The position numbers and the translations under genes are program-made. From positions 1 through 58,548 of the forward strand of contig CANMNN010000029.1 in the NCBI GenBank assembly GCA_947499305.1: a stretch of DNA of 58,548 nucleotides, written 5' to 3'. How positions within the stretch are numbered: position 1 is the first letter of the stretch; the number at the start of each line of letters is the position of its first letter. The notes under the pieces were generated by a model, which did not search any database, had not been told where the DNA came from, and saw only the letters and a program-made list of their open reading frames with translations. The stretch is from an uncultured Arenicella sp. (GTDB lineage Bacteria; Pseudomonadota; Gammaproteobacteria; Arenicellales; Arenicellaceae). Below, piece after piece: positions 1 through 8,296 of this stretch.

Positions 1-522
1 GTTTACCAGTTTTGTGTAACCTATTCATTTAAGAAAACGTCCACACAAATTGTTTGGTTCAATTTTTAAAAGAGCGGCGTTTGATTTCTCGCTTTCGCTT
101 GATTTCAAACTGGCGCTAATTAGCGCCTCTTGAGTTGCCTCAAGGGAGGTGAATCATACTCGCTTAATTCAGGATGTCAACAACTTTTTAAATATTTCAA
201 AATGTGTCAAACCGTTACAAACTCTTGCTTTGAAGCGCTTGCAACCCCGTCTCAAGGGAGGTGCATTCTACTCATTTAATGCGGCCCGTCAACACTTTTT
301 TGAAAGTAATTTTTAGGCCGTTTTTTGAGCATCCTTTTCGACATTTTCAGCGTTTCAAAGCGCCTCACATGTCTCGAGGAAGGCGCATTCTACGTTTTTA
401 AATCGCGTGGTCAACTCCTTTTTGAATTTATTTCGCGATACCGCGACTCTGGAGACGAATAACATAACCAAAACAGTGACTTAGAAAATATATATATGAA
501 AAAATAATGCGGCACCTTTGAT
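1..522. repeat. Gene-free left end with three degenerate ~115-base tandem repeats
   Basis: No coding region is supported here. Three successive segments share the order: a CAAGGGAGGTG-like start (141, 253, and a diverged form at 375), an ATTCTACTC-like stretch, a GTCAAC word, then T-rich sequence ending in TTTTTGAA or similar. The spacing of the starts is 112 and 122 bases. The copies are too diverged for recent duplication. Similar-looking degenerate blocks are, as I recall, common beside rRNA/tRNA operons in gammaproteobacteria, so an rRNA operon could lie just to the left; that is inference. The minus-strand manC operon ends at 523 and no clear terminator hairpin was seen directly after it. 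Confidence 0.6.
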
Positions 523-1947
523 CTACTTCGTCGACCCTGCACGACCATAGTTATCCTCAAGACGAACGATGTCATCTTCACCCAAGTATGAACCCGATTG
601 AACCTCGATAATTTCAAGAGTTTGAGTCTCACTTGGGTTGCGCAAAGCATGCGTCACTCCTATCGGAATAAAGGTTGATTCATTCTCTCTAAGCAAGACC
701 GTTTTATCTCCATTCAATACTTCTGCTGTTCCCTTAACCACCACCCAGTGTTCCGCACGATGATAGTGCATTTGCACCGACAACCTTGCGCCCGGCTTCA
801 CTTGAATACGTTTAACCTGAAAACGATCACCCGAATCTATGGAATCGTACCAACCCCACGGGCGATAGACTTTACGATGATGGCTTGCTTGGGTGCGATC
901 CAAGCTTTCGAGTTGACTTACAATTGCTTTAACGTTTTGCGAGTTATCTCGATTTGTAACTAGAACGGCATCATCGGTCTCGACGACCACTAAATCATCT
1001 ACACCAACAACCGAAACAAGCTTACTTTCTGAGTAGATATGCGAGTTCCTGGTATCTGACAGCAAAACATCACCAGTCACAGCATTCCCATACTCATCCT
1101 TTTCAGACACATCCCACAAAGCAGACCATGAACCAACATCATTCCAACCAGCATCGAGTGTTACTACCTTCGCTCTAGCAGTTCTCTCCATTACAGCGTA
1201 GTCAATCGAAATAGATGGACTCTGAGCAAATGCTTCGTCATCGATGCGCAAAAAATCCAAGTCAGCGCGCGCACCTGAAACCGCGCGTGATGCACATTCG
1301 TACACTTCTGGCTCAAATCGCTTCAGCTCCTCCAGATAAGACGCTGCAGTGAATACAAAGATCCCTCCATTCCAGTAATAATCCCCACTTGCCAGGTAAG
1401 ATTCGGCAATCTCTTGGCTGGGCTTCTCTTTAAACTCGGCGACATCAAAACCGCCATCACCAATTGGCTTTCCTGCCTTGATATACCCATAACCCGTCTC
1501 AGCTGACTGAGGGACAATACCGAAGGTCACCAGATCACCTTCCAACGCTAGCTCACTTGCCTTAGATATTGCAGCATGAAATACATTGATATTCGCGATC
1601 ACATGATCAGCAGGCATAACCAACATGACCTCATCAGGATTACTCTTAGCTACTTCAAACGCAGCCAAGGCAATTGCTGGCGCAGTATTACGTCCCTTTG
1701 ACTCCAAAAGAATGCACGCATTAGTACACTCTATTTGATTAAGCTGTTCTCCGACAATAAAACGATGCTCTTCGTTACAGACAACAATTCGCCTTTCAAC
1801 GGCATCTAAACCCTCTGAACGCAGCACAGTTTGTTGCAACATACTGTACTGCTCATCAACTAAGCACAATAATTGTTTTGGGTACATTCCGCGAGAGAGA
1901 GGCCATAAGCGCGAACCAACTCCGCCAGATAGAATTACTGGGGTCAT
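523..1947 (-). CDS. manC: Mannose-1-phosphate guanylyltransferase / mannose-6-phosphate isomerase
   Basis: Bifunctional enzyme of GDP-mannose synthesis in the cytosol, 474 residues, normal for the long ManC/AlgA/CpsB type. The N-terminus carries the nucleotidyltransferase signature (GGVGSRLWPLS near residues 8-18, followed by YPKQ). The C-terminal part from about 350 is the cupin-type isomerase domain, with the metal-binding stretch MHYHRAEHW at about 393-401 and PIGVTHALRNP after it. It starts one base after the stop of fcl and is the last gene of the gmd-fcl-manC operon, so it supplies GDP-mannose to the two upstream enzymes. No mutation or truncation is visible. Alternative names (algA, cpsB, xanB) reflect pathway context; the fucose neighbours favour a capsule or O-antigen role. 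Confidence 0.95.
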   Translation of the reverse strand: MTPVILSGGVGSRLWPLSRGMYPKQLLCLVDEQYSMLQQTVLRSEGLDAVERRIVVCNEEHRFIVGEQLNQIECTNACILLESKGRNTAPAIALAAFEVAKSNPDEVMLVMPADHVIANINVFHAAISKASELALEGDLVTFGIVPQSAETGYGYIKAGKPIGDGGFDVAEFKEKPSQEIAESYLASGDYYWNGGIFVFTAASYLEELKRFEPEVYECASRAVSGARADLDFLRIDDEAFAQSPSISIDYAVMERTARAKVVTLDAGWNDVGSWSALWDVSEKDEYGNAVTGDVLLSDTRNSHIYSESKLVSVVGVDDLVVVETDDAVLVTNRDNSQNVKAIVSQLESLDRTQASHHRKVYRPWGWYDSIDSGDRFQVKRIQVKPGARLSVQMHYHRAEHWVVVKGTAEVLNGDKTVLLRENESTFIPIGVTHALRNPSETQTLEIIEVQSGSYLGEDDIVRLEDNYGRAGSTK

Positions 1948-1948
1948 A

Positions 1949-2914
1949 TTAAACTCCTCTCAATCTTTTTTCGTTTTCCAAGAACCAACGATAAGTCCGC
2001 TCCAAGCCTTGCCTCAAACCAATCTCAGCCTGCCATCCAAGCTTACCTAGTCGCGAAACATCTAACAGCTTACGCGGCGTACCGTCAGGTTTACTCGCAT
2101 CGTATTCAATCTTTCCTCGATAGCCGACAACTGACTTTATTGTTTGCGCGAGTTCGTCAATAGTACAATCCTCTCCAGTACCTATGTTTACGTGCGACAA
2201 CCTTTCTTCACTTACTTGGCGATAAGCGCTTTTGGCAACGTTCATTACATGTATGGATGCCTTTGCCATATCGTCTACATGCAAGAATTCTCTCATCGGC
2301 TGACCCGAGCCCCAAACTATAACAGCATCATCGCCACTAATTTTAGCTTGATGAAAGCGCCTCATCATCGCCGGAATTACGTGACTATTCTCTGGGTGAA
2401 AATTATCGTTTTCGCCGTAAAGGTTAGTAGGCATGACACTGCGATAGTCAAAGCCGTATTGACGGTTGTAGCTCTCACAAAGCTTAATTCCAGCTATTTT
2501 AGCGATGGCGTACGGCTCATTAGTTGACTCTAAACTACTGGTCAATAACGAAGCTTCTTGCATTGGCTGGCGAGCCAAACGCGGATATATACAAGACGAC
2601 CCCAGTAATAGGAGTTTTTGTACACCGTTATCGTGGGCCGCGCTAACAACATTTGCCTGGATCATCAAATTATCGTAGATGAAATCAGCGGGGTAAGCAT
2701 TATTCGCATGAATTCCCCCTACTCTGGCAGCGGCAAGGTACACCTGATCTATTAATTCTTCTCGAAAAAAATCGTCGACTTGCTTTTGATTGACTAGATC
2801 AAGCTCGGCATGACTTCTAGTTACCAATTCGATTGATGCATCTAAACACAACAGACGAACTAAAGCCGAGCCAACCATCCCTCTATGGCCTGCAACAAAA
2901 ACTCTTTGTTTCAT
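1949..2914 (-). CDS. fcl: GDP-L-fucose synthase
   Basis: NADPH-dependent epimerase-reductase that turns GDP-4-keto-6-deoxymannose into GDP-L-fucose (also called wcaG). The 321-residue protein is full length for the family. The Rossmann glycine motif GHRGMVGSA lies at residues 9-17; the SDR catalytic residues are seen as GSSCIYP (Ser106/107) and Tyr135-x3-Lys139 (YAIAK). It lies 11 bases after gmd and one base before manC, so translation of the three is probably coupled. The set indicates that L-fucose is built into a surface polysaccharide, although no glycosyltransferase is in this window. Confidence 0.95.
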   Translation of the reverse strand: MKQRVFVAGHRGMVGSALVRLLCLDASIELVTRSHAELDLVNQKQVDDFFREELIDQVYLAAARVGGIHANNAYPADFIYDNLMIQANVVSAAHDNGVQKLLLLGSSCIYPRLARQPMQEASLLTSSLESTNEPYAIAKIAGIKLCESYNRQYGFDYRSVMPTNLYGENDNFHPENSHVIPAMMRRFHQAKISGDDAVIVWGSGQPMREFLHVDDMAKASIHVMNVAKSAYRQVSEERLSHVNIGTGEDCTIDELAQTIKSVVGYRGKIEYDASKPDGTPRKLLDVSRLGKLGWQAEIGLRQGLERTYRWFLENEKRLRGV

Positions 2915-2925
2915 TTATCTAAGAC

Positions 2926-4041
2926 TCACTCGTGCGCTGTAGGAACATCAAAACCATGTTTTTTAAGCAGCGAGTCTCGCTTGGCAACCTCTAAATCATT
3001 GGAGACCATCTCAGCACACATCTCTTCCACGGTAATCTCTGGCTCCCACCCCATGATTTCTCTAGCCTTAGTAGGGTCACCGAGCAAAGTCTCTACTTCA
3101 GCGGGTCGGAAGTAGCGCGGATCAACCTTAACAATTTCATCCCCAACACTAATAAAAGGCGCAACGCTATGATCCACTGACTTAACTACACCGACTTCAT
3201 TAACACCCTCGCCGATAAACTCCAATTCTACCCCCACCTCTTTTGCAGCAAGATTAACGAACTCTCGAACTGATATTTGGTTGCCTGTGGCAATAACATA
3301 GTCATCTGCAACGTCTTGCTGAAGCATCATCCATTGCATTCGCACATAATCTTTAGCATGGCCCCAATCTCGCAAAGCATCCAGATTGCCCAAGTACAGA
3401 ACTGGCTCTAATTCTTGAGCTATATTTGCCATTGCGCGAGTAATCTTGCGCGTCACAAAGGTTTCCCCGCGACGCGGGGATTCATGATTAAACAAAATGC
3501 CATTGCAAGCAAACATGCCATATGACTCCCGATAATTAACCGTAATCCAATAGGCATATAGCTTCGCCACAGCGTAGGGCGAACGAGGGTAAAACGGGGT
3601 CGTTTCTTTTTGTGGCGTTTCCTGAACTAAGCCATAAAGCTCAGAGGTAGCCGCTTGATAAAATTTTGTGGTTTTCTCCAAACCTAAAAAACGTATCGCT
3701 TCTAAAATACGCAAGGTACCCAATGCGTCCACGTCAGCAGTATATTCGGGCACTTCGAAAGATACGGCCACATGACTTTGCGCAGCAAGATTATAAACCT
3801 CGTCTGGTTTAACTTCGCGAATAATGCGCGTTAAATTTGACGTATCACTCAAATCACCATAGTGGAGGAACAGCTTAGGATTTCGAACATGCGGATCCTG
3901 ATAGAGGTGGTCGATCCTTTCAGTATTAAATGACGAAGCGCGTCGCTTAATACCATGAACCTGGCAACCTTTCTCAAGCAAAAATTCTGCTAAATAAGAG
4001 CCATCCTGACCCGTAATACCTGTGATTAATGCCTTTTTCAT
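2926..4041 (-). CDS. gmd: GDP-mannose 4,6-dehydratase
   Basis: First step from GDP-mannose to GDP-fucose. I start it at the ATG at 4041 (371 residues, the family's usual length, N-terminus [19 protein letters not shown]); the reading frame is open to 4203, but the extra 54 residues are hydrophobic, unlike Gmd, and overlap the promoter region. The catalytic set is visible: Thr132, Glu134 (ATSELYG) and Tyr156-x3-Lys160 (YAVAK), plus the NADP loop GITGQDG at 8-14. It leads the gmd-fcl-manC operon and is divergent from xsc with a 293-base gap that must hold both promoters; no clear -35/-10 pair was identified there. Confidence 0.95.
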   Translation of the reverse strand: MKKALITGITGQDGSYLAEFLLEKGCQVHGIKRRASSFNTERIDHLYQDPHVRNPKLFLHYGDLSDTSNLTRIIREVKPDEVYNLAAQSHVAVSFEVPEYTADVDALGTLRILEAIRFLGLEKTTKFYQAATSELYGLVQETPQKETTPFYPRSPYAVAKLYAYWITVNYRESYGMFACNGILFNHESPRRGETFVTRKITRAMANIAQELEPVLYLGNLDALRDWGHAKDYVRMQWMMLQQDVADDYVIATGNQISVREFVNLAAKEVGVELEFIGEGVNEVGVVKSVDHSVAPFISVGDEIVKVDPRYFRPAEVETLLGDPTKAREIMGWEPEITVEEMCAEMVSNDLEVAKRDSLLKKHGFDVPTAHE

Positions 4042-4334
4042 ATTGCTGTTTATCCACTTTTGATAGGTCCTTTTCAGGCCTCTTATAACAAGTCGTGTAT
4101 CCAATTGATGTTCAAAAACAAAGAAAATGAACAAAACGCTAATCACGCTGAACCTGAACGTCAAAATACCACTTTCGACAATAAATGAGACTAAAAGATT
4201 CAATTTTGATCAATCAGCATTGATGAACATCAAATTCATTGATAATCTTGATTTTCAATTGGATTGCCTGTCAGGGCTTCCGAAATCTTAATAATTTTCT
4301 TTAAATTTAGTTTCTTTGAAACGGGAAGGTAACT

Positions 4335-6098
4335 ATGGCTCGCATGACTCCAAGTGAAGCATTCGTAGAAACAATGGTAGCCAATGAAGTGACCGATATT
4401 TTCGGCATCATGGGTTCGGCTTTTATGGACGCAATGGATATTTTCGCACCTGCGGGCATTACGCTTATTCCGGTCGTACACGAACAAGGCGCGGCCCATA
4501 TGGCCGATGGCTATGCAAGGGCATCCGGCAAACACGGCGTAGTTATCGGGCAAAATGGTCCGGGCATATCGAACTGCGTGACGGCGATTGCTGCCGCGTA
4601 TTGGGCGCATAGCCCAGTAGTGGTAATCACACCAGAAACTGGCACAAATACCCAAGGCTTAGGCGGTTTCCAAGAAGCTCAGCAGCTGCCCATGTTTCAA
4701 GAATTTGTTAAATATCAAGGTCATGTAAATCACCCTGCTCGTATGGCCGAATACACCGGCCGTTGCTTCGATCGCGCTCACTCTGAAATTGGCCCGACAC
4801 AATTAAATATCCCTCGTGATTACTTTTACGGCGATATAGATGTGGAGATCCCGCAACCGCAAAAGCTTGATCGTGGTCCTGGAGGCGAAAGAGTTCTACA
4901 GGAAGCTGCCGACTTATTAGCTCAAGCGAGCTTCCCTGTTATTGTGTCCGGCGGTGGCGTCGTAATGGCTGACGGCATGGCCGAATGCCAAGCGCTAGCT
5001 GAACGCTTAGGCTCACCAGTGGTTAACAGTTATCAGCATAATGACTCGTTCCCCGCTAGTCATCCTTTGTGGTGTGGCCCTCTGGGCTATCAGGGCTCGA
5101 AGGCTGGTATGAAACTAATATCTAAAGCCGATGTAGTGATCGCTCTAGGTTCTCGTTTAGGCCCGTTTGGCACCTTGCCACAGCACGGCATGGACTATTG
5201 GCCAAAAGACGCGAAGATCATTCAGATCGACGCCGACCACAAAATGCTTGGCCTCGTGAAGAAAATTTCTGTGGGTATATGTGGTGACGCAAAAGCCGCG
5301 GCCGTTGCATTAACCCGCCTGCTAGAAGGGAAAGAGCTTGCCTGTGACCCTACTAAAGCAGAGCGCGCATCTGAAATAGCGGCTGAAAAAGCGGCTTGGG
5401 AGAAAGAGCTCGACGAGTGGGTTCATGAAAAAGACGACTATAGTCTAGATATGATCGAAGAAGCCAAAGCAGAAGAAGGCAGTTGGCTACATCCTCGACA
5501 AGTATTGCGTGAGCTTGAAAAAGCCATGCCAGCTGACGTAATGATTTCTACCGACATCGGTAACATTAACTCAGTAGCCCACAGCTACTTGCGTTTCGAG
5601 CGTCCGCGCTCATTCTTTGCTCCAATGAGTTTTGGTAACTGCGGATATGCGCTACCTACTATGATTGGCGCAAAACGGGCGGCTCCAGAGCGCCCAGGCA
5701 TTGCCTACGCTGGCGACGGCGCGTGGGCAATGAGCATGACTGAAATCATGACGTGTGTTCGCCATGACATCCCAGTAACAGCGGTAGTTTTCCACAACCG
5801 CCAATGGGGGGCCGAGAAGAAGAACCAAGTCGAATTCTACAATCGCCGCTTTGTTGCTGGCGAACTTGAAAGCGAGAGCTTTGCAGGCATTGCTCAAGCC
5901 ATGGGCGCCGAGGGCATTGTTGTTGACAAGCTTGAAGACGTTGGCCTAGCTCTGAAAAAAGCGGTCGACATGCAAATGAACGAAGGCAAAACATGCGTCA
6001 TCGAAATCATGTGCACACGTGAACTAGGCGACCCGTTCCGCAAAGACGCGCTCGCTAAACCGACTCGTTACTTAGAGAAATATAAGGACTACGTATAA
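4335..6098 (+). CDS. xsc: Sulfoacetaldehyde acetyltransferase
   Basis: Thiamine-diphosphate enzyme that cleaves sulfoacetaldehyde with phosphate into sulfite and acetyl phosphate, the central step of taurine and isethionate dissimilation. The 587 residues match the family length. The order is the usual ThDP fold: N-terminal Pyr domain with the catalytic Glu50 (VVHEQGAAHMADGYA), central domain, and PP domain with Gly460-Asp461-Gly462 and the closing Asn488 of the ThDP/Mg motif. A GGAAGG ribosome site lies just before the ATG. The next gene is pta, which consumes the acetyl phosphate, and soeABC and tpa are in the same window; this separates it from the related acetolactate synthases and glyoxylate carboligases. 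A terminator follows it at 6269-6300. Confidence 0.95.
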   Translation: MARMTPSEAFVETMVANEVTDIFGIMGSAFMDAMDIFAPAGITLIPVVHEQGAAHMADGYARASGKHGVVIGQNGPGISNCVTAIAAAYWAHSPVVVITPETGTNTQGLGGFQEAQQLPMFQEFVKYQGHVNHPARMAEYTGRCFDRAHSEIGPTQLNIPRDYFYGDIDVEIPQPQKLDRGPGGERVLQEAADLLAQASFPVIVSGGGVVMADGMAECQALAERLGSPVVNSYQHNDSFPASHPLWCGPLGYQGSKAGMKLISKADVVIALGSRLGPFGTLPQHGMDYWPKDAKIIQIDADHKMLGLVKKISVGICGDAKAAAVALTRLLEGKELACDPTKAERASEIAAEKAAWEKELDEWVHEKDDYSLDMIEEAKAEEGSWLHPRQVLRELEKAMPADVMISTDIGNINSVAHSYLRFERPRSFFAPMSFGNCGYALPTMIGAKRAAPERPGIAYAGDGAWAMSMTEIMTCVRHDIPVTAVVFHNRQWGAEKKNQVEFYNRRFVAGELESESFAGIAQAMGAEGIVVDKLEDVGLALKKAVDMQMNEGKTCVIEIMCTRELGDPFRKDALAKPTRYLEKYKDYV

Positions 6099-6248
6099 AT
6101 AAAAAGCGCATAAGGCCACTTTCTAATCGAGGTTTCGCGAAAAACACGCTCGATTCGCTGCCTAGACTGGTAACCTGCTTTTCTCGGCGTGCTTTATCGT
6201 CGCTTTGAATCTAAATAGACTCTTATACAGGCTCATTACAGTTCTACG

Positions 6249-6300
6249 CAAGAAAGGTTTAGAATCGAAGATGCCAAGGCTTTCTTGGCATCTTTTTTTT
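6249..6300 (+). terminator. Intrinsic terminator with a competing antiterminator stem (candidate attenuator)
   Basis: A perfect 10-base stem (6269-6278 with 6284-6293, loop of 5) is followed by a T run to 6300, a textbook intrinsic terminator. It is only 40 bases before the pta start codon, which leaves no room for a complete promoter after it. An 8-base segment CAAGAAAG at 6249-6256 is perfectly complementary to CTTTCTTG at 6280-6287, which overlaps the terminator's right arm, so the two folds exclude each other. This is what an attenuator looks like; the trigger (protein, leader, metabolite) is unknown. Confidence 0.8.
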
Positions 6301-6340
6301 AGCCATCCAAAACAACATTTTTCAATAGAGGCTCCAGATC

Positions 6341-7279
6341 ATGGCCGATACTTTTCTCAATTCAAACCCTGTCGTTTGCCCTCCATCGTTACTAAAACGC
6401 GCTGCACCTCTACCAAGTGCCACTACGGCAATTGTTAACGCGGGTTCTCCCGTGGTCATGAGCAGTGTAAGAATGGCGGTCGAAGAAGGCTTAATCGCAC
6501 CTGTACTAGTTGGTAATACGACTAACATCCAAGCGGCTGCCAAAGAGATCGACTGGGATATATCCGAATTCAGAATCGTCGCCGCGGCTGATGAAATCGC
6601 CTCCGCGCGCGCCGCGGTCGCATTGGCAAAAGGCAATGAAGTCGCCTCATTGATGAAGGGCAATATTCATACTGATAACTTGTTACGAGCAGTTATCGAC
6701 AAACAAGATGGCTTACGCACTGGCACTCGATTAAGCCATGTCTTTCATATGACTGTGCCTAATTCAGATGCAGCTATTTGCATTACCGACGCCGCCATTA
6801 ACATCCAACCGAGCGTTGCCATCAAATTGGACATTGCGCGTAACGTCACCAAGCTAATGCACACCATTGGCTATGAGAAACCCAAGATCGCAGCCCTATC
6901 AGCGACCGAAGTCGCTACCGACGCGATACCCTCAAGCGTTGAAGCCGCAGAAATCGTTGCTGCGGCCGAGGCAGGTGAAGTTGAGGGCGCAATAGTCGGT
7001 GGCCCCTTTGCCTTTGATAATGCTGTTTCGCCTGCGGCCGCAAAGCTGAAAAAGATAAGCCACCCAGTTGCGGGGAATGCCGATGTGCTTTTAGTTCCGA
7101 ACATTGAGACCGGTAATGCACTGTTCAAGCAAATGGTTTACTTCATGGGAGCAGCCGCGGCAGGCGTCGTGCTCGGTGCTAAAGTTCCGATTATTCTTAC
7201 GTCAAGAGCAGACCCTGCTACTGCCAGACTAGCCGCTGTAGCACTTGCATCTATCTACGCTAGCGCATCGAGCAGTTGA
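6341..7279 (+). CDS. pta: Phosphate acetyltransferase (short form)
   Basis: Converts the acetyl phosphate made by Xsc to acetyl-CoA. At 312 residues it is the short, single-domain Pta (no N-terminal DRTGG/BioD-like half as in E. coli Pta). Family features include the early SPVVMSSVRMAVEEGLI segment, the LMKGNIHTD segment and the C-terminal DVLLVPNIETGNALFKQ stretch. An AGAGG-like ribosome site precedes the ATG. It sits 242 bases after xsc, with a terminator between, and only 8 bases before cobS. It could in principle be a phosphate butyryltransferase, but the xsc link makes acetyltransferase much more likely. Confidence 0.9.
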   Translation: MADTFLNSNPVVCPPSLLKRAAPLPSATTAIVNAGSPVVMSSVRMAVEEGLIAPVLVGNTTNIQAAAKEIDWDISEFRIVAAADEIASARAAVALAKGNEVASLMKGNIHTDNLLRAVIDKQDGLRTGTRLSHVFHMTVPNSDAAICITDAAINIQPSVAIKLDIARNVTKLMHTIGYEKPKIAALSATEVATDAIPSSVEAAEIVAAAEAGEVEGAIVGGPFAFDNAVSPAAAKLKKISHPVAGNADVLLVPNIETGNALFKQMVYFMGAAAAGVVLGAKVPIILTSRADPATARLAAVALASIYASASSS

Positions 7280-7287
7280 GATCTCAA

Positions 7288-8268
7288 ATGACTGATCTAT
7301 ACGCCCTAACCCCGAGCATCATGAAAACTGCCAGTGAATTATTTGGTATTGATTCTGAGTTAAATATCCCCTGCTTCGCCGAACGAGTTGAACATGTTCC
7401 CGAAATTGACGAGGCATATCGCTTTAACTCAGATGTGACCTTAGCAATTTTGTCGGGCTTTATTCATAACCGACGCGTTATGGTTCAGGGAATGCATGGC
7501 ACCGGAAAATCAACGCACATTGAGCAAATTGCTGCGCGCCTTAACTGGCCATGTGTTCGAATAAACCTTGACGGCCATATAAGTCGTTTAGATCTCGTTG
7601 GTAAAGATGCAGTTGTTCTAAAAGACAACAAACAGGTCACCGAATTCAAAGAGGGTATTTTACCTTGGGCAATCCAGCGCCCAATCGCGTTGGTTTTTGA
7701 CGAGCTAGATGCCGCACGCCCAGAGGTTATGTTCGTAATTCAACGCATCCTAGAACGCGAAGGAAAATTTACTTTGCTTGATCAGAACAAAGTATTGATA
7801 CCAAATAATCACTTTCGTCTCTTCGCAACGGCCAACACCGTTGGCTTGGGTAACTTAACGGGTTTGTATCACGGCACGTCTATGATGAATCAAGCGCAAG
7901 TAGACCGCTGGAATATCGTAGCGAAGTTGAACTATCTTTCGGCCGAAGAAGAAGCACGTATCATTCTAAGCCGGGTTCCTGAGCTCGACACCGAAGAAGG
8001 CCGAAAAACGGTCAACTCAATGATTGCGCTGGCAGACCTTACTCGTAAAGGTTTTAACGCCGGCGATATTTCTACCTTAATGTCACCACGAACCGTGATT
8101 TTCTGGGCTGAAAACATGCAAATTTTTCATGACCCAGCCTCAGCGTTTAGACTGTCATTCCTAAACAAGTGCGACGAAGCGGAATACGCCACAATTTCTG
8201 AATATTATCAACGCGCCTTTGATCGAGAGCTACCTGAAGCTCAAGCGATTAGCGCCTGGTTCGAGTAG
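7288..8268 (+). CDS. cobS: CobS-type AAA+ ATPase (cobaltochelatase small ATPase subunit or paralogue)
   Basis: AAA+ ATPase of the MoxR/CobS class, 326 residues from the ATG at 7288 (a TTG 12 bases earlier is in frame, but lies in a palindrome overlapping the pta stop). Walker A is GMHGTGKST (68-76) and Walker B is IALVFDEL (133-140). The sequence follows aerobic cobaltochelatase CobS closely (segments such as RLNWPCVR, HISRLDLVGKDA, LFATANTVGLG). In cobalamin synthesis CobS works with CobT and the large subunit CobN to insert cobalt into hydrogenobyrinate diamide. CobT follows here, but no CobN or other cobalamin gene is in the window; instead the pair sits in a taurine operon. It may be the genome's real CobS or a paralogue serving another metallo-process. 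Confidence 0.85.
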   Translation: MTDLYALTPSIMKTASELFGIDSELNIPCFAERVEHVPEIDEAYRFNSDVTLAILSGFIHNRRVMVQGMHGTGKSTHIEQIAARLNWPCVRINLDGHISRLDLVGKDAVVLKDNKQVTEFKEGILPWAIQRPIALVFDELDAARPEVMFVIQRILEREGKFTLLDQNKVLIPNNHFRLFATANTVGLGNLTGLYHGTSMMNQAQVDRWNIVAKLNYLSAEEEARIILSRVPELDTEEGRKTVNSMIALADLTRKGFNAGDISTLMSPRTVIFWAENMQIFHDPASAFRLSFLNKCDEAEYATISEYYQRAFDRELPEAQAISAWFE

Positions 8269-8296
8269 AAAATAGCCTGCTATTTAGATAGATCTA

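Noticed and set aside
4042..4203. Upstream extension of gmd (54 extra hydrophobic codons)
   Set aside because: Normal Gmd starts at MKKALITG (4041); the extension overlaps the divergent promoter region and has no Gmd similarity.
4236..4655. 139-codon frame on the minus strand over the xsc start
   Set aside because: Antisense to a strongly conserved gene, cysteine- and histidine-rich composition without family features; considered a shadow frame.
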